DNA of 64,000 nt, taken from Linum tenue. Lineage: Eukaryota; Streptophyta; Magnoliopsida; Malpighiales; Linaceae. A model generated the notes under the pieces. That model saw only the letters and a list, made by a program, of their open reading frames with translations. It searched no databases and was not told the DNA's origin. The stretch spans positions 80,656,547 to 80,720,546 of the forward strand of contig CAMGYJ010000005.1 of the NCBI GenBank assembly GCA_946122785.1, in the 5' to 3' direction. A program made the translations under genes and the position numbers. Positions 10,901-21,021 of the stretch are shown here, one piece after another (within the stretch, counting starts at the first letter, position 1; each line of letters begins with the position of its first letter).

Positions 10901-11138
10901 ATTGAAGCATGTTTAGAACACTTTGGTTGTATCAGGTTTGGGTATAAAGGTATGCTTGTACGATGAGACCGACCACATACCAGTGCACACTGAGGAGAAG
11001 CTTTTCTATACCGAAGACGACTACCGGGACTTTCTAAACCGACGTGGATGGACATGCTTGAGGGAGTTTGATGGTTACAGAAACGTTGATAGTATGGACG
11101 ATCTCAGGCCTGGCGCCTTGTATCGTGGCGTGAATTGA
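8000..11138 (+). CDS. GT-1: Trihelix transcription factor GT-1
   Basis: Five exons fit in phase: 8000-8597, 9143-9181, 9784-9915, 10017-10241, 10936-11138, giving 398 residues, close to Arabidopsis GT-1. The trihelix DNA-binding domain is at about 84-150 with its three tryptophans at 85, 114 and 137; it recognises GT elements (GGTTAA-type) in light-regulated promoters. The N-terminus is rich in Gln, His and Pro, followed by the conserved LGESSGED segment. The C-terminal half contains family motifs such as [24 protein letters not shown] and the final [10 protein letters not shown]. Exon 2 is only 39 nt. A long T tract (9981-9998) lies just before exon 4. The protein acts in the nucleus. It diverges from the nuclease gene and converges on MAD2. 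Confidence 0.93.
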
Positions 11139-11984
11139 TTATATAGCCATGACTGACCATTTCTGCAAGCACCAATTTGTCAGTAACATCTCTTTGTTTC
11201 CTTGTGTTTTATGCATGTATTTATGGCCGCTCTCTCCAAAAGTGTATACATAATTTGTAGCTTGTGAAAATAGTTAGGGTTGACTTGGACAGTTTCAACG
11301 TTTCTGTACATACTGTAGCTTAAAAGTTTTGTTTCGTTCAATATCAGCAAAGCTTTGTTCAGTTTATTTTAATCCAAAAAGATGGAAACGTGTGTTCTGT
11401 CTGATAGGGTTTTGCTTCTGCTTCTGAACTTTAAACCACAGGGGTTTCCTTTTGCGGTATGGATTGCAGATTTCGATTTGGAGGACTACAAACGAAAAAG
11501 ACGTCTTCTGCTTACTTTATTTCCTCTCATGCCTTCTCTGTATCCTTCTTCTTCCTGTTCATCTCTGACACATTTCAGTCACGATTGTGACAACTTGGTA
11601 TGATGGATAAGAGTTCAAAGTATAATAATAAGTCAATCATCTTTTATTAGAACAATAAGGTACATTAGAAAGGGGTTAGCTATATCTAGATTATGTGCTT
11701 GTTATCAGAACAATAGAAATGGTCCAGCTTTTTGGGGTCCTTCTGAGATATGGAAAACAGCAAAGAACGATTCGTACACATGGTTCCTTTCTCATTACAA
11801 TAACAGACACCAAACTTCATCTCGATGGAGAGTCAAGAACAGTTACAAAGTAGTCATTTCTACAACCCTTATGCGTAACTCTTTAAAAAATGTGAATAAA
11901 AGATTCACAGCAGAAGATGCAGGGGAAGGGAAAACAAGAAACCAATCTCGAAACAATTCGGGAGAGAGCTCTGCTGATCCGTGT
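11139..11984. other. 3' flanks of GT-1 and MAD2
   Basis: Convergent intergenic stretch. It holds the GT-1 3'-UTR and, toward the right, the 3'-UTR of the minus-strand MAD2 gene. The 73-codon frame at 11382 has no recognisable domain. Confidence 0.45.
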
Positions 11985-13569
11985 CTACTCTTCATCATCC
12001 AATTCTTCTTCATCGTTCTTGTACGAAACAAGAGTGTTCACCTTGTGAATCTGCACAAGCCACCGTGGTCACACAAATCAGCTCAGCATCAACCTCTCCA
12101 AGTTTAATGCTGCTATTCAGCTGTCATGGTTACTGGCAGAAGCTATAAATCATTCTTGCAACTAATCAACCTAGTGCCTTGAGCTGGCTTTACCAACTAC
12201 TACTGGATTTCAACCAATGATTGAGCTTATGATTGATGGAAGAAGAACGAAAATCTCGAGTTCCCAAGCTTTTTGTTACCTTGGTATCAAAAGAATGCAA
12301 CTTCACCATTTGTGGGTTGGCAATCAGTTTGGCATCGCTACTCTCCATCCAAGTAAAAGGGACGGCTACATCAGTATCCGTGTATGCCAAGACATCAAAT
12401 ACACCTAATGGAACAGGCAAGAAAACATTAGACAAAAGGAATTTAGGCTCAATGAACTCTGTATGTAAGCATAATGCTGAAGGCTTCAAGGACTTCAGGA
12501 CTTGGATAATTCAAAAATCACACATTGTTCATCCAGGCATGGCAAGTAAGTAATGCTGGAGGCAATCTGGCGCATGATTGCCTGTATCTCTCTCATGATC
12601 TCTTTATCACTCTTCTCCCTGGAAACCCTGGTGAAAAGATCACATCATATACGGCAACAATCAGAAGGAGACATTAAAACTCTTGAAATCCTAGGTAATG
12701 GCGTTGTTTGGCACTCACCCTTTCTCCACAACCTCATTGTCAGTCTCAATGCTGAAATTCCACCTCTCTAGAACCTCGCCAGTATTCATGCTCATTATCA
12801 CTAGAACAACTCTCTGCAACTTCCCAGCTTCCAGCCATTCTACAGAAGATAATTCAGGAACCCTAAATTTCAGCCATCAATGGTTTTATTTTAACCAACA
12901 ACCAATCAAAGAAAATTTGGCAATCAGTCAAAGTGCACTGAAGTCTTAATGGAGAGACACTCCCACAGTTAACTTCCAATTCATCTACATCTCTAACCCC
13001 AAACAGTTGGTTCTCTCTTTTTCGTCAAGTTTTTCCTCCCTTTTCCAAGCAACCAAACAGAAAACTCCAGAATTGAGAAACTGAGGAACGAGCAAGATGT
13101 TACCTGACAACTGAGCATTAAGATTGGAAATAAAGGATTTAACACCTTCATCCTTAGTGAGCAGCATGGGAAGCCCATATTTCTTGACCCTGGCAAAGCT
13201 CTCTTCTGGATAAACCGCGCGATTGTACAGTATACTGTACCAAACCACACAAAAAAAACACACCAAGAAAACCCATCTCACAAAATCAATCTTCCAAATC
13301 CCCAGACCAAAAAAGTAAAGATCGAGAAAAAAGGAACGAAAAGGGTGCCGCAGATTACCTGTTTGCTGCATAGCCTGAATGAATAGGGTTTCCCAATAAA
13401 ACCAAATACAAGGAAAAGCAAACCATCAGTCCCCATATTTAGATCTCACAACAGAAACCCAGAAAGGGAATCGAATCGAAGGGGAAAGAGGGTTACCGAA
13501 GAACTCGCTGACAATGGCGGCGGAGCCTCTGAGCGTGATGATATCTTTTGCTGCTGTTTTGGACGCCAT
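11985..13569 (-). CDS. MAD2: Mitotic spindle checkpoint protein MAD2 (HORMA domain)
   Basis: Seven minus-strand exons join in phase: 13569-13497, 13374-13359, 13234-13104, 12839-12719, 12627-12524, 12404-12280 and 12050-11985, giving 211 residues; Arabidopsis MAD2 is about the same length. The start MASKTAAKDIITLRGSAA, the SILYNRAVYPEESF segment, CVFDVLAYTDTDVAVPFTW and the IHKVNTLVSYKNDEEE tail are diagnostic. MAD2 is almost entirely a HORMA domain and binds unattached kinetochores and CDC20 to delay anaphase. The C-terminal safety-belt segment is present, so the protein looks intact. Exon 2 is a 16-nt micro-exon, and all introns fit GT-AG. Confidence 0.93.
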
Positions 13570-14583
13570 AACGAAAGAAACAAAGGCAAGAGTCTCTAAT
13601 CGGTTCTCCAATTCGAAGTTGCGAGAAACAAAGTTATCGATTGAGTTTGCTTTTGCGAAGAGAGCGGAAATGGCGATTGTCGACGAGAACTATGAAGGAA
13701 TAAAGGTGGAGGGCGGGTAACGGCTAGTTTTGCCGGCACTGTGCCGTAGTGGGGTATGGACTTTAGTGGAGGGGGCATGCTTTGGAAATATGAGCAACGG
13801 TTACTTTCAAAATTGCGCTAATTAGTTATTATTACTTTAAAACTGAATCCAATCCAAGAAGATTTATGCCTCATTTTGTTTTTTATTTTTCATTGCCCAA
13901 CAAAAATAGGAAGAATGACACATATATTGTTTTTTTTTTAAATTACCACTAATATTGCGAATTAAAAAGTATTGACAAGAATATTGTATTTTTTGGCTAG
14001 ATGAAGGCGGGGCCTAGGGATGGGACTGGGTCCAAAATGGGCCGGGTAGTGCTCAACCCAGATCCACCCCATTGTCTTAAAATTAGGCCCGCCCGCCCCA
14101 AAACCCACAACGGGCCAGCATGTCATGGCCCATTGCCCAGCCCTAACGGGGCGGGTCCTACCCAAGTCCGCCCTGCACACTATATTACCTGTTAGCAAAC
14201 TCAAACAATGAAAAACAAATTCAATAAAAACTCTGATTTCATTTCAACCAAAATCAAACTCCAATGCCAGTTCTGACAACTCAAGCACTCATCAACTCAA
14301 TCCAAAATTCCAAATCCACATAAGTCTTAGGATAGGAGTCTCAAGATCCAAACAAACTAGAAAAGACACAACAAAAATTGACAGCAACTCAGCAGCAACA
14401 AGTATCAAATCTTCCTAAAACAGCAATCTTTTTTGTAATTCTGCACTTGCAGCAACTCAACATTCAGCAACACTCCTCTCCTCCCCGTCCTCGAATTCAA
14501 GCCTGGCAAAGGGACAATGTAGCAAAATATGATGTCAGATTGATCATCCAGTCATCCTCCAAAGTATCCTTTTTTTTACTAGG

Positions 14584-16924
14584 CTAAAACAGTGTTCTCG
14601 GGTGTACCTTATCCGTCTCCTGCACCTCATCATCTGAAGAATCAGATTCATCATCATCCAAAGGATCCACTGTTTAACAATTAAGCAAATTAGCAGCAGT
14701 TGCAAACAAGCAAAACTAAGTCTAATTATTCAATGATAGAACAGATTCACAATAGTACAAATTCAGACAAATATAAGTGTAAAGAGCTGAGTAAGAAAAG
14801 TTACCAACTGAACCATCTAACAGCCAGCTTTGTGCACACATTAAGGCTTCAACAGTCTCCGGGCTAAGCCTACTGCGTTGAGGACTAATGATCCTCCCAC
14901 TTGTACTGAAGGCTGACTCAGAAGCCACTGTTGAAGCCGGAATTGCCAGAATATCTCTAGCAACTTTGTGCAGAATAGGATACTTTCCCTTATTGGACTT
15001 CCACCAAGACAAGAGATCAAAATCAGGAACACTCTTAATAAGCTCGTCCTCCAAATATGCATCAAGCTCTGATCTGGATGGTCGTTTCCTTTTCTTGCTA
15101 GATGCGTACGAGTGAAACTCGAAACCAAAAGTGTCTTGACAATCATTTGCTTCTGAGCAGCCCCCATTAACACCATTCACTTGTTCCTCCTCTCTTTCTT
15201 TCTCCTCATACTCAACAACCAGTTGACGACATAATCCAAGAATGCGCTCTACCTCATGCGCACTGTTCTTATCATAAATTTTAGGAAAATAGAACTCCAA
15301 CACCTCATGCTTAAATCTTGGATCAAGAACGACAGCCACTCCCATCAAACCATTCACATCCAACCAATACTTGTTGAACTTCTCTATCATATCTAAGGCC
15401 ATCAATTCAATGGTTGTGATACCACAAACAGACCACTTGTTCAAAGCTATTTTAATCTCACAAATGACAGGGAAAAACATGTTTGCAGTAGGATATTGAG
15501 TGCCTGAGAACATATTAGTAGCTCTATAAAAAATGTTCAACCTACTGCAAATTTCCCTTGTCATTTCCCAGTCTTGTTCAGTAGGCACATTTTTATACTT
15601 TGGCTCCCGACGTTTCAAACGATAAAAGACATCTTTGTATCCCATTGCAGTATCAAGCATCAAGTAAGTCGAATTCTAGCGAGTATCACAATCGAGAATC
15701 AGTTTCTTACCATTCACAATGTTACGTTGGGAAGCTGTCTCTGCAAACATTTCGACCCTCTTTGGTGTTGCCAGCCAGAATTGACAACTACTACGTATGC
15801 TCTCAATTGCACCTCCAATGACTTTAAGACCTTCCTTCACAATCAAATTGAGGATGTGTGCACAGCAACGCATGTGGATCATAGAACCACCAAGCATAAG
15901 AGAATCTGTGGCTGTTGGAAGCTTCTCTAGAAGTAAGGCCATCATTGCATCATTGGTTGAGCAATTATCTACGGTGATTGATGATAATTTCCTGTCTAGG
16001 TTCCAATCCAACAGACACTTCACCAAAGCTTCACAAAGAGCTTCGCTAGTATGGGGGGCAGGCACATAAATGAACCTACAAAAGTTTAAAAGAGTAAACA
16101 GAGTAAGCAAACAGAATTAGGCAGTAAGCAAACAGAAATTAAACTGCAACTCTACAGACTATAGGATACCTGATAATCCGACTGTGTAGATTCCACTGGT
16201 TGTCGATGAAATGGGCTGTGATTGCCATAAATCCCTTCTTTTGGTGAGTAGATGTCCACATGTCTGTGGTAAATGCCAGCCGACCTTCATTCTTATCCAT
16301 AATCTTCTTTGTAGCTGTCTTCTCAAGGTCAAAAACGTTCAAGCAATCCTTTTTAATGGTTTTTCTGCAAACCATCTTAAAGCAAGGATTCAAACTATTG
16401 CAGAAGCTTTTGAACCCTTCGTGATGGACGATGGACAGAGAATACCCGTGCTTTATAATGGCCTTTGCAAGTTCTTGTCGAGAGTTTCGCTGATCGAAAT
16501 TGAAAGGAGAGAGTTGAAACCCTTTGTCCTTGTTCAAGTTGGCTTGAAGCAGTTGTTGCCTTAAATCGGGGACATTTCTTTTGGGACATCTTTGGACATG
16601 CTTTTTCAGGTGACTAGTCCCGTGCCTTGGTTCTCCAACGAGCAGCTTCTTGCACAACTTGCATTGGGCCTTTTTCAATCCTCCAACAGTTACTCTATCA
16701 AAATATCCCCACCATTTAGAGGTAGTCTTTATGTTTCCGCCTTTGCCATCTTCTTCCCCTTGTGGAGCCTCATTTGGATTGGGTTGTACTTGAACTTGTA
16801 CAACCTCATTCGCATTTGGCGCTGTAGAAGCTGGTGGGTTCTCAGATGCAAAAGGCGCAACAACAGATGATGGAGAATCAACAGGGGAAGAAGTATTCCT
16901 ATTGGAATTTCCTTGGGCTGCCAT
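14584..16924 (-). pseudogene. hAT transposase (RICESLEEPER/Tip100-like) with an in-frame stop
   Basis: Three exons (16924-16170, 16075-14805, 14669-14584) join in phase to about 703 codons. The N-terminus has a BED zinc finger (CKLC, then HLKKHVQRC) after a Pro/Asn-rich leader. The middle has the RNase-H-like hAT core, including TTDMWTS and an SITVDNCSTNDAM segment. The C-terminus has the hAT dimerisation block around ASESAFSTSGRII and an acidic Asp/Ser tail. The coding sequence is broken by a single TAG at 15676-15678, where the family has the conserved Trp of the TRWNSTY motif. All else is open, so inactivation looks recent. A 5'-UTR intron ending just before the ATG is likely (donor near 17053). 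Confidence 0.88.
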
Positions 16925-17468
16925 AGTTTTTAACTGTAAGAAAGATACGATTGCTACTGTTAACATGGTACTTTAGTTGAATTAGAAAAGCTACAAAAGC
17001 CTCGTGAGAGTCTAAGAGAGATAAGAAAACTTTGTGAATCATGATCAATTACCTGTCCTTGACCGAGATTCGAGAAGGTGATTTGTACAGCATCAAGCAA
17101 CTGAACAACTCAACTGAACGTCTAAGACTCAAAGTGACTCGAGCAAAGACAGCTTCAAGAAAGCAATCATCAACTAGCTGGCTTTGAGTTACAAGGAAGA
17201 GCAACCGGAGTTTCTATTTATCTATGGAAACTGAAATTGGAATGGGGATGGAGGAAACGAAACGGTGACCTATGGATAGGAGATGGAGAAGGAAATCGAA
17301 ATATGATAGGCTGAATTCATGATGGTTTTTCTTCGGGAAGCCAAACATCTCGTTGGCTGAATGAATTCTTCTTGGGGTTGAGGATGGAGGGTTAATGATG
17401 GAGTAAATAGGAGAGGGGAGGGGAAGAGTTGGGCACCTGCAAGCTGTAGGGGTTGATGGGAATTGAGA

Positions 17469-17792
17469 TTATGAATTGTGGCGACTGGCGAGGCAATTGA
17501 GGACGGCGGAGAGGGCGCCCGATTCGGCGAGCTGGCAGCGGAGGGAAGGGTCGAATTTGGTGAGCTTGGCGAGGCGGGAGAGGGAATCGAGCTTGGAATT
17601 GGGGGTGGAGGATAGGGAAGTGAGGGTGGAGATTAGGGTTTCCGGCGGCGGCTGGTGATGGTGGGATGGGTCGTGGAGGTGGAGTTTGGAGATGTGGGCG
17701 TAGTTGGGAAAGGGAGGAGGGGAAGATCGATAGACGAAAGGGGCAAGGAGCAGGGCGGGTCGGGGACGGGGCGGGGCAGGGGTTATACCCAA
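17469..17792 (-). pseudogene. Captured armadillo/U-box-type gene fragment
   Basis: The minus-strand frame contains SKLDSLSRLAKLTKFDPSLR, then CQLAESGALSAVLNCLAS, which resembles the first armadillo-like repeats of plant U-box (PUB) proteins, and then stops. Its start reads into the GC-rich subterminal repeat of the hAT element. It has no further repeats or U-box, so it is a fragment. It lies between the transposase promoter and the right end of the element. Family assignment is by resemblance only. Confidence 0.5.
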
Positions 17793-17977
17793 ACCTGGCC
17801 TGAACTGTGGGCGGGCCGGGTCGAGACCCGCCCCATCTCTTAACGGGCCGGGTTTTATCCGTCCCTATGCGAGTTGGGCCGGGTCAGACCCGCCGGATCG
17901 GGCTCAAAGTCCCTAGCCTAGCGGGGCCACCTAAGACTCAGGCGGGGCCGCTTTACTAAATTTTTAAAACAAGTCCT

Positions 17978-18336
17978 AGGTGATGTCGTCCGACGCCGCC
18001 GCCCCAGAGTCAAACGCCGCCGCTGCCAACAGAAACGCCATCGCCCGGAGATGTCGTCCAACAACGAACCAGTCGCCGGCAGAGGCAGGGGAAGAGGCCG
18101 GTGAGGTCGTGGTGGAGTCGGCGGCCGTTTACGCGGTGAGACTCTCGCCGACGACAAGTTTTATTTTATTTTATTTTATTTTAATTAATGTTTTGTTACT
18201 TTGTTTTTGCAGTTCCTAGACTTATGGACCCTTATTCGATGAGATTACCGCCGGCGACAATTGATCCAGGTCCGGTCGATCCGGCACTTCTTTGGGGACA
18301 TGGCCAACATCGTATCGACTCTGTTTGGACAAACGA
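17978..18336 (+). pseudogene. Plant mobile domain (MAIN-like) gene fragment
   Basis: A Ser/Ala-rich first segment (from about 17980) ends at a donor-like gtgaga near 18136. After a T-rich intron-like stretch and a ttttgcag acceptor near 18212, the second segment reads LMDPYSMRLPPATIDPGPVDPALLWG and ends at E|gtaagt (18337). The PGPVDPALL phrase is typical of the start of plant-mobile-domain proteins (MAIN, PP7-long-form-like), which also travel inside transposons. No later PMD exons follow, so the copy is truncated. Confidence 0.5.
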
Positions 18337-18549
18337 GGTAAGTATTATTTGATAATTATTTATGTAAAGTTAATTAGCTAATTAGATTAGATTATTTTAG
18401 TTGGTGTGAACTGAACTGTACTGAAATTAGAATAGGATTACGTATCAAATTTGTTGAAATTAGAGGACTTTTGAGATTAGATTAGATAGATTAGAATTTA
18501 TTATTAAGTGAAATTAGAATTATTACGAATGAAAATAAATTAATATAAG

Positions 18550-20484
18550 TTTTGTGCACTATGTCTACACTTCTGCCTCGCTCCATGAACTTCCTCAACC
18601 GGCTTCTTGGGTTCTTAATTCATCGCCTACCATTACCACTCTCCCTGGGCTGTCTCGCTCTCCACATCACCACATGGGCCTCGCCAGGCTTCCCCTCCCT
18701 CAGCAGCAGCGTCCCCCCCGCAGGAGACCTCCTCAACTAGGCCTCCCTCTGCCCGCTCGGCCCATCCGTCTGCGGGCCATTCCAGCCACGCCACCCCTCT
18801 ACCTAGGCTTCTGGCTCCCCCGGCCCACCACCTGCTCCCCTCCGCCATCACTCTATGCAGACTCGGGCTCAAGATGGAATATTTAGGCCCACAAAGCGGT
18901 TTTTTTACACTCTGACAGTGCCTGGGCCTCCGCCCCTCCAGCCCAGTTCGAATAAGGATGCTCTTCGCTATCCTGAATGACGGGCTGCCCTTTCTACTCA
19001 GAATAATGCTCTAATTGCCAATCATACTTGGGATCTGGTACCGCGTCTTCCTCATTACAATGTTCTTGGTAATCGGTGGGTATTCCGAGTTAAACATCAT
19101 TTCGATGGGGCTATTGAACGTTTTAAGACTCGCTTGGTGGCTAAGGGTTTTCATCACCGCTCCGGCCTTGATTTTCATGATACATTCAGTCCGGTTGTTA
19201 AACCAGTTACCGTTCGGATTGTTTTTACATTGGGTCTCTCTCATAATTGGCCAATAGCGCAGTTTGATGTCAATAACGCCTTCTTGCAGGCTCCATTACA
19301 GGAGGAAGTTTACATGACTCAGCCCCCGGGTTTCGTTGATCCTGCTCATCCTACATATGTTTGTCGTCTGCGTCGGGCTATCTATGGTCTTCGTCAGGCT
19401 CCCCAGGCCTGGTACACTGCCTTGACTAATTTTCTTCTTGAATTTGGCTTCACAAAGACTCACTGTGATGCCTCTCTCTTTGTTTACTCGCGGGGTCGGG
19501 TGCTCCTCTACTTCTTGGTCTATGTCGATGACCTGCTGCTCACCGGCAATGATGCTGACGTACTCTCTTCCTTCCAGGCTGCTCTATCTGCACGATTCTC
19601 TTTCAAGGCACTTGGTGATGTGAACTACTTTCTTGGTATCGAAGTCATTCCGACTTCCACGGGCTATATTCTCTCGCAGCATAAGTACATGCTTGATATA
19701 CTGCAGCGTTTCCAGTTCACTGACATGAAGGCTGTTGATACCCCTCTTGTTGCTTCCGCTAATCTTACTCTGCATGATGGCAGCTCCCCCACTGATGCTA
19801 CTCGCTATCGTCAGGCCTTGGGGGCTCTGCAGTATCTTGTCTACACCCGTCCAGATATTGCCTACTTTGTCAACAAGCTCTCTCAGTATATGCATGCTCC
19901 CACGACCTCTCATTGGCTCTGTGTCAAGCGCCTGCTTCGCTATGTCTCCGGCACTCTCACTTATGGTCTCACTATCAATCGGCGACCTGGTCTTCTTAAT
20001 CTCTCTGCCTTTGCTGATTCTGACTGGGCTGGTAACCTTGATGATCGATCTTCCACTTCCGGCTACCTCATCTATCTTGGATCCTCTCTCATATCTTGGC
20101 GGTCTCAGAAACAGCGCACAGTAGCTCGTTCAAGCACTGAGGCTGAATACCGTGCCATTGCTCATGCCACCGCTGAATTGGAATGGATTCAGAATCTTCT
20201 CCAGGAACTACGTCAACCATTGTCCTCGCCTCCGATTCTCTACTCGGACAATCTCGGGGCTACCTACTTCAGGTCTAACCCAGTCTTTCACTCCCACATG
20301 AAGCACTTGGCCTTAGACTATCATTTCGTTCGTCAGTTAGTCCAGGATGGACGGCTCTGTGTTACTTACATCCCAATGGCTCATCAACTTGCTGATGCTC
20401 TCACTAAACCACTACCTCGACACGATTTCTCCTTCTTCGCTCCAAGCTTGGTGTCGCCGATACCTCCACCAGCTTGCGGGGGCG
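18550..20484 (+). pseudogene. 5'-truncated Copia pol: linker, reverse transcriptase, RNase H
   Basis: From about 18850 the plus strand reads the post-integrase linker typical of Copia (MQTRAQDGIF), then a TGA at about 18977 where a Trp is expected, then an open frame to about 20460. Visible motifs are NAFLQAPLQEEVYMTQPPGF, the YVDDLLL catalytic box (near 19527), SRSTEAEYRA-like RNase H sequence and HQLADALTKPL at the end. Gag, protease and integrase are missing. The frame runs into the polypurine tract gcgggggcg and the LTR at 20485. Confidence 0.85.
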
Positions 20485-20706
20485 TATTAGAGATCACTCC
20501 CAAAAAGCATCTTGATTTTTATTTTTTAATCTTTATTCTCTCCCACTCTTCTATTACCTCTCTCCCTCTCGTTCCTACCTTTGAGGAACATGGGTTGTAT
20601 CTATTGCTACAAACACTCCCCTGTATGTATATAATTAGCTTCGCAGAATCTCAATAAAATCAAGTTAGTTGTTCTACAACAATACCTCTCCCAAAAACAT
20701 CTTTCA
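20485..20706 (+). repeat. Copia 3' LTR (222 bp)
   Basis: It starts tattagagatcactccc right after the polypurine tract and ends aaaacatctttca. The expected TG start has become TA. It is an inverted partner of 20800-21021. Confidence 0.85.
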
Positions 20707-20799
20707 ATGATTTGTTGGTGACGATGAAGAAGTAGATCAATAGGCAAAGAATTGCATATGGATCGAGATTAGCTGATCGTTGCTAATGCTTTGATACCA
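20707..20799 (-). other. 93-bp leader with a tRNA primer-binding site, minus strand
   Basis: Directly next to the inverted LTR, the minus strand reads TGGTATCAAAGC (20799-20788), the initiator-Met tRNA primer site usual for Copia elements. The remaining ~80 bases look like the start of a Copia leader, which abuts the end of the plus-strand LTR. Confidence 0.75.
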
Positions 20800-21021
20800 T
20801 GAAAGATGTTTTTAGGAGAGGTATTGTTGCAGAACAACTAACTTGATTTTATTGAGATTCTGCGAAGCTAATTATATACATACAAGGGAGTGTTTGTAGC
20901 AACAAATACAACCCATGTTCCTCAAAGGTAGGAACGAGAGGGAGAGAGGTAACAGAAGAGTGGGAGAGAATAAAGATTAAAAAATAAAAATCAAGATGCT
21001 TTTTGGGAGTGATCTCTAATA
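20800..21021 (-). repeat. Copia LTR in inverted orientation (222 bp)
   Basis: Reverse complement of 20485-20706 at the same length, with six differences that are all transitions (about 97% identity). It is followed on its own strand by a primer-binding site, so it has 5'-LTR context. Confidence 0.88.

Larger units (their letters stand above)
14015..17920 (-). mobile_element. hAT-superfamily transposon, nearly complete
   Basis: A BED-zinc-finger hAT transposase occupies the middle. The ends are GC-rich with repeated gggccggg/cccgcc motifs in inverted orientation. The left end begins tagggatggg. The 8-mer gcggggcc occurs immediately before it (14007-14014) and again at 17921-17928, a candidate 8-bp target duplication. 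A second possible right end lies at 17867, where the minus strand reads tagggacgg, but it has no matching duplication. The 8-mer also occurs at 17942, so the right boundary is uncertain by about 75 bases. Confidence 0.75.

Noticed and set aside
12985..13371. 128-codon minus-strand frame in MAD2
   Set aside because: It is exon 3 of MAD2 read through into both flanking introns; only 13104-13234 is coding.
19584..19913. Minus-strand frame across the Copia reverse transcriptase
   Set aside because: Shadow of the plus-strand pol frame.
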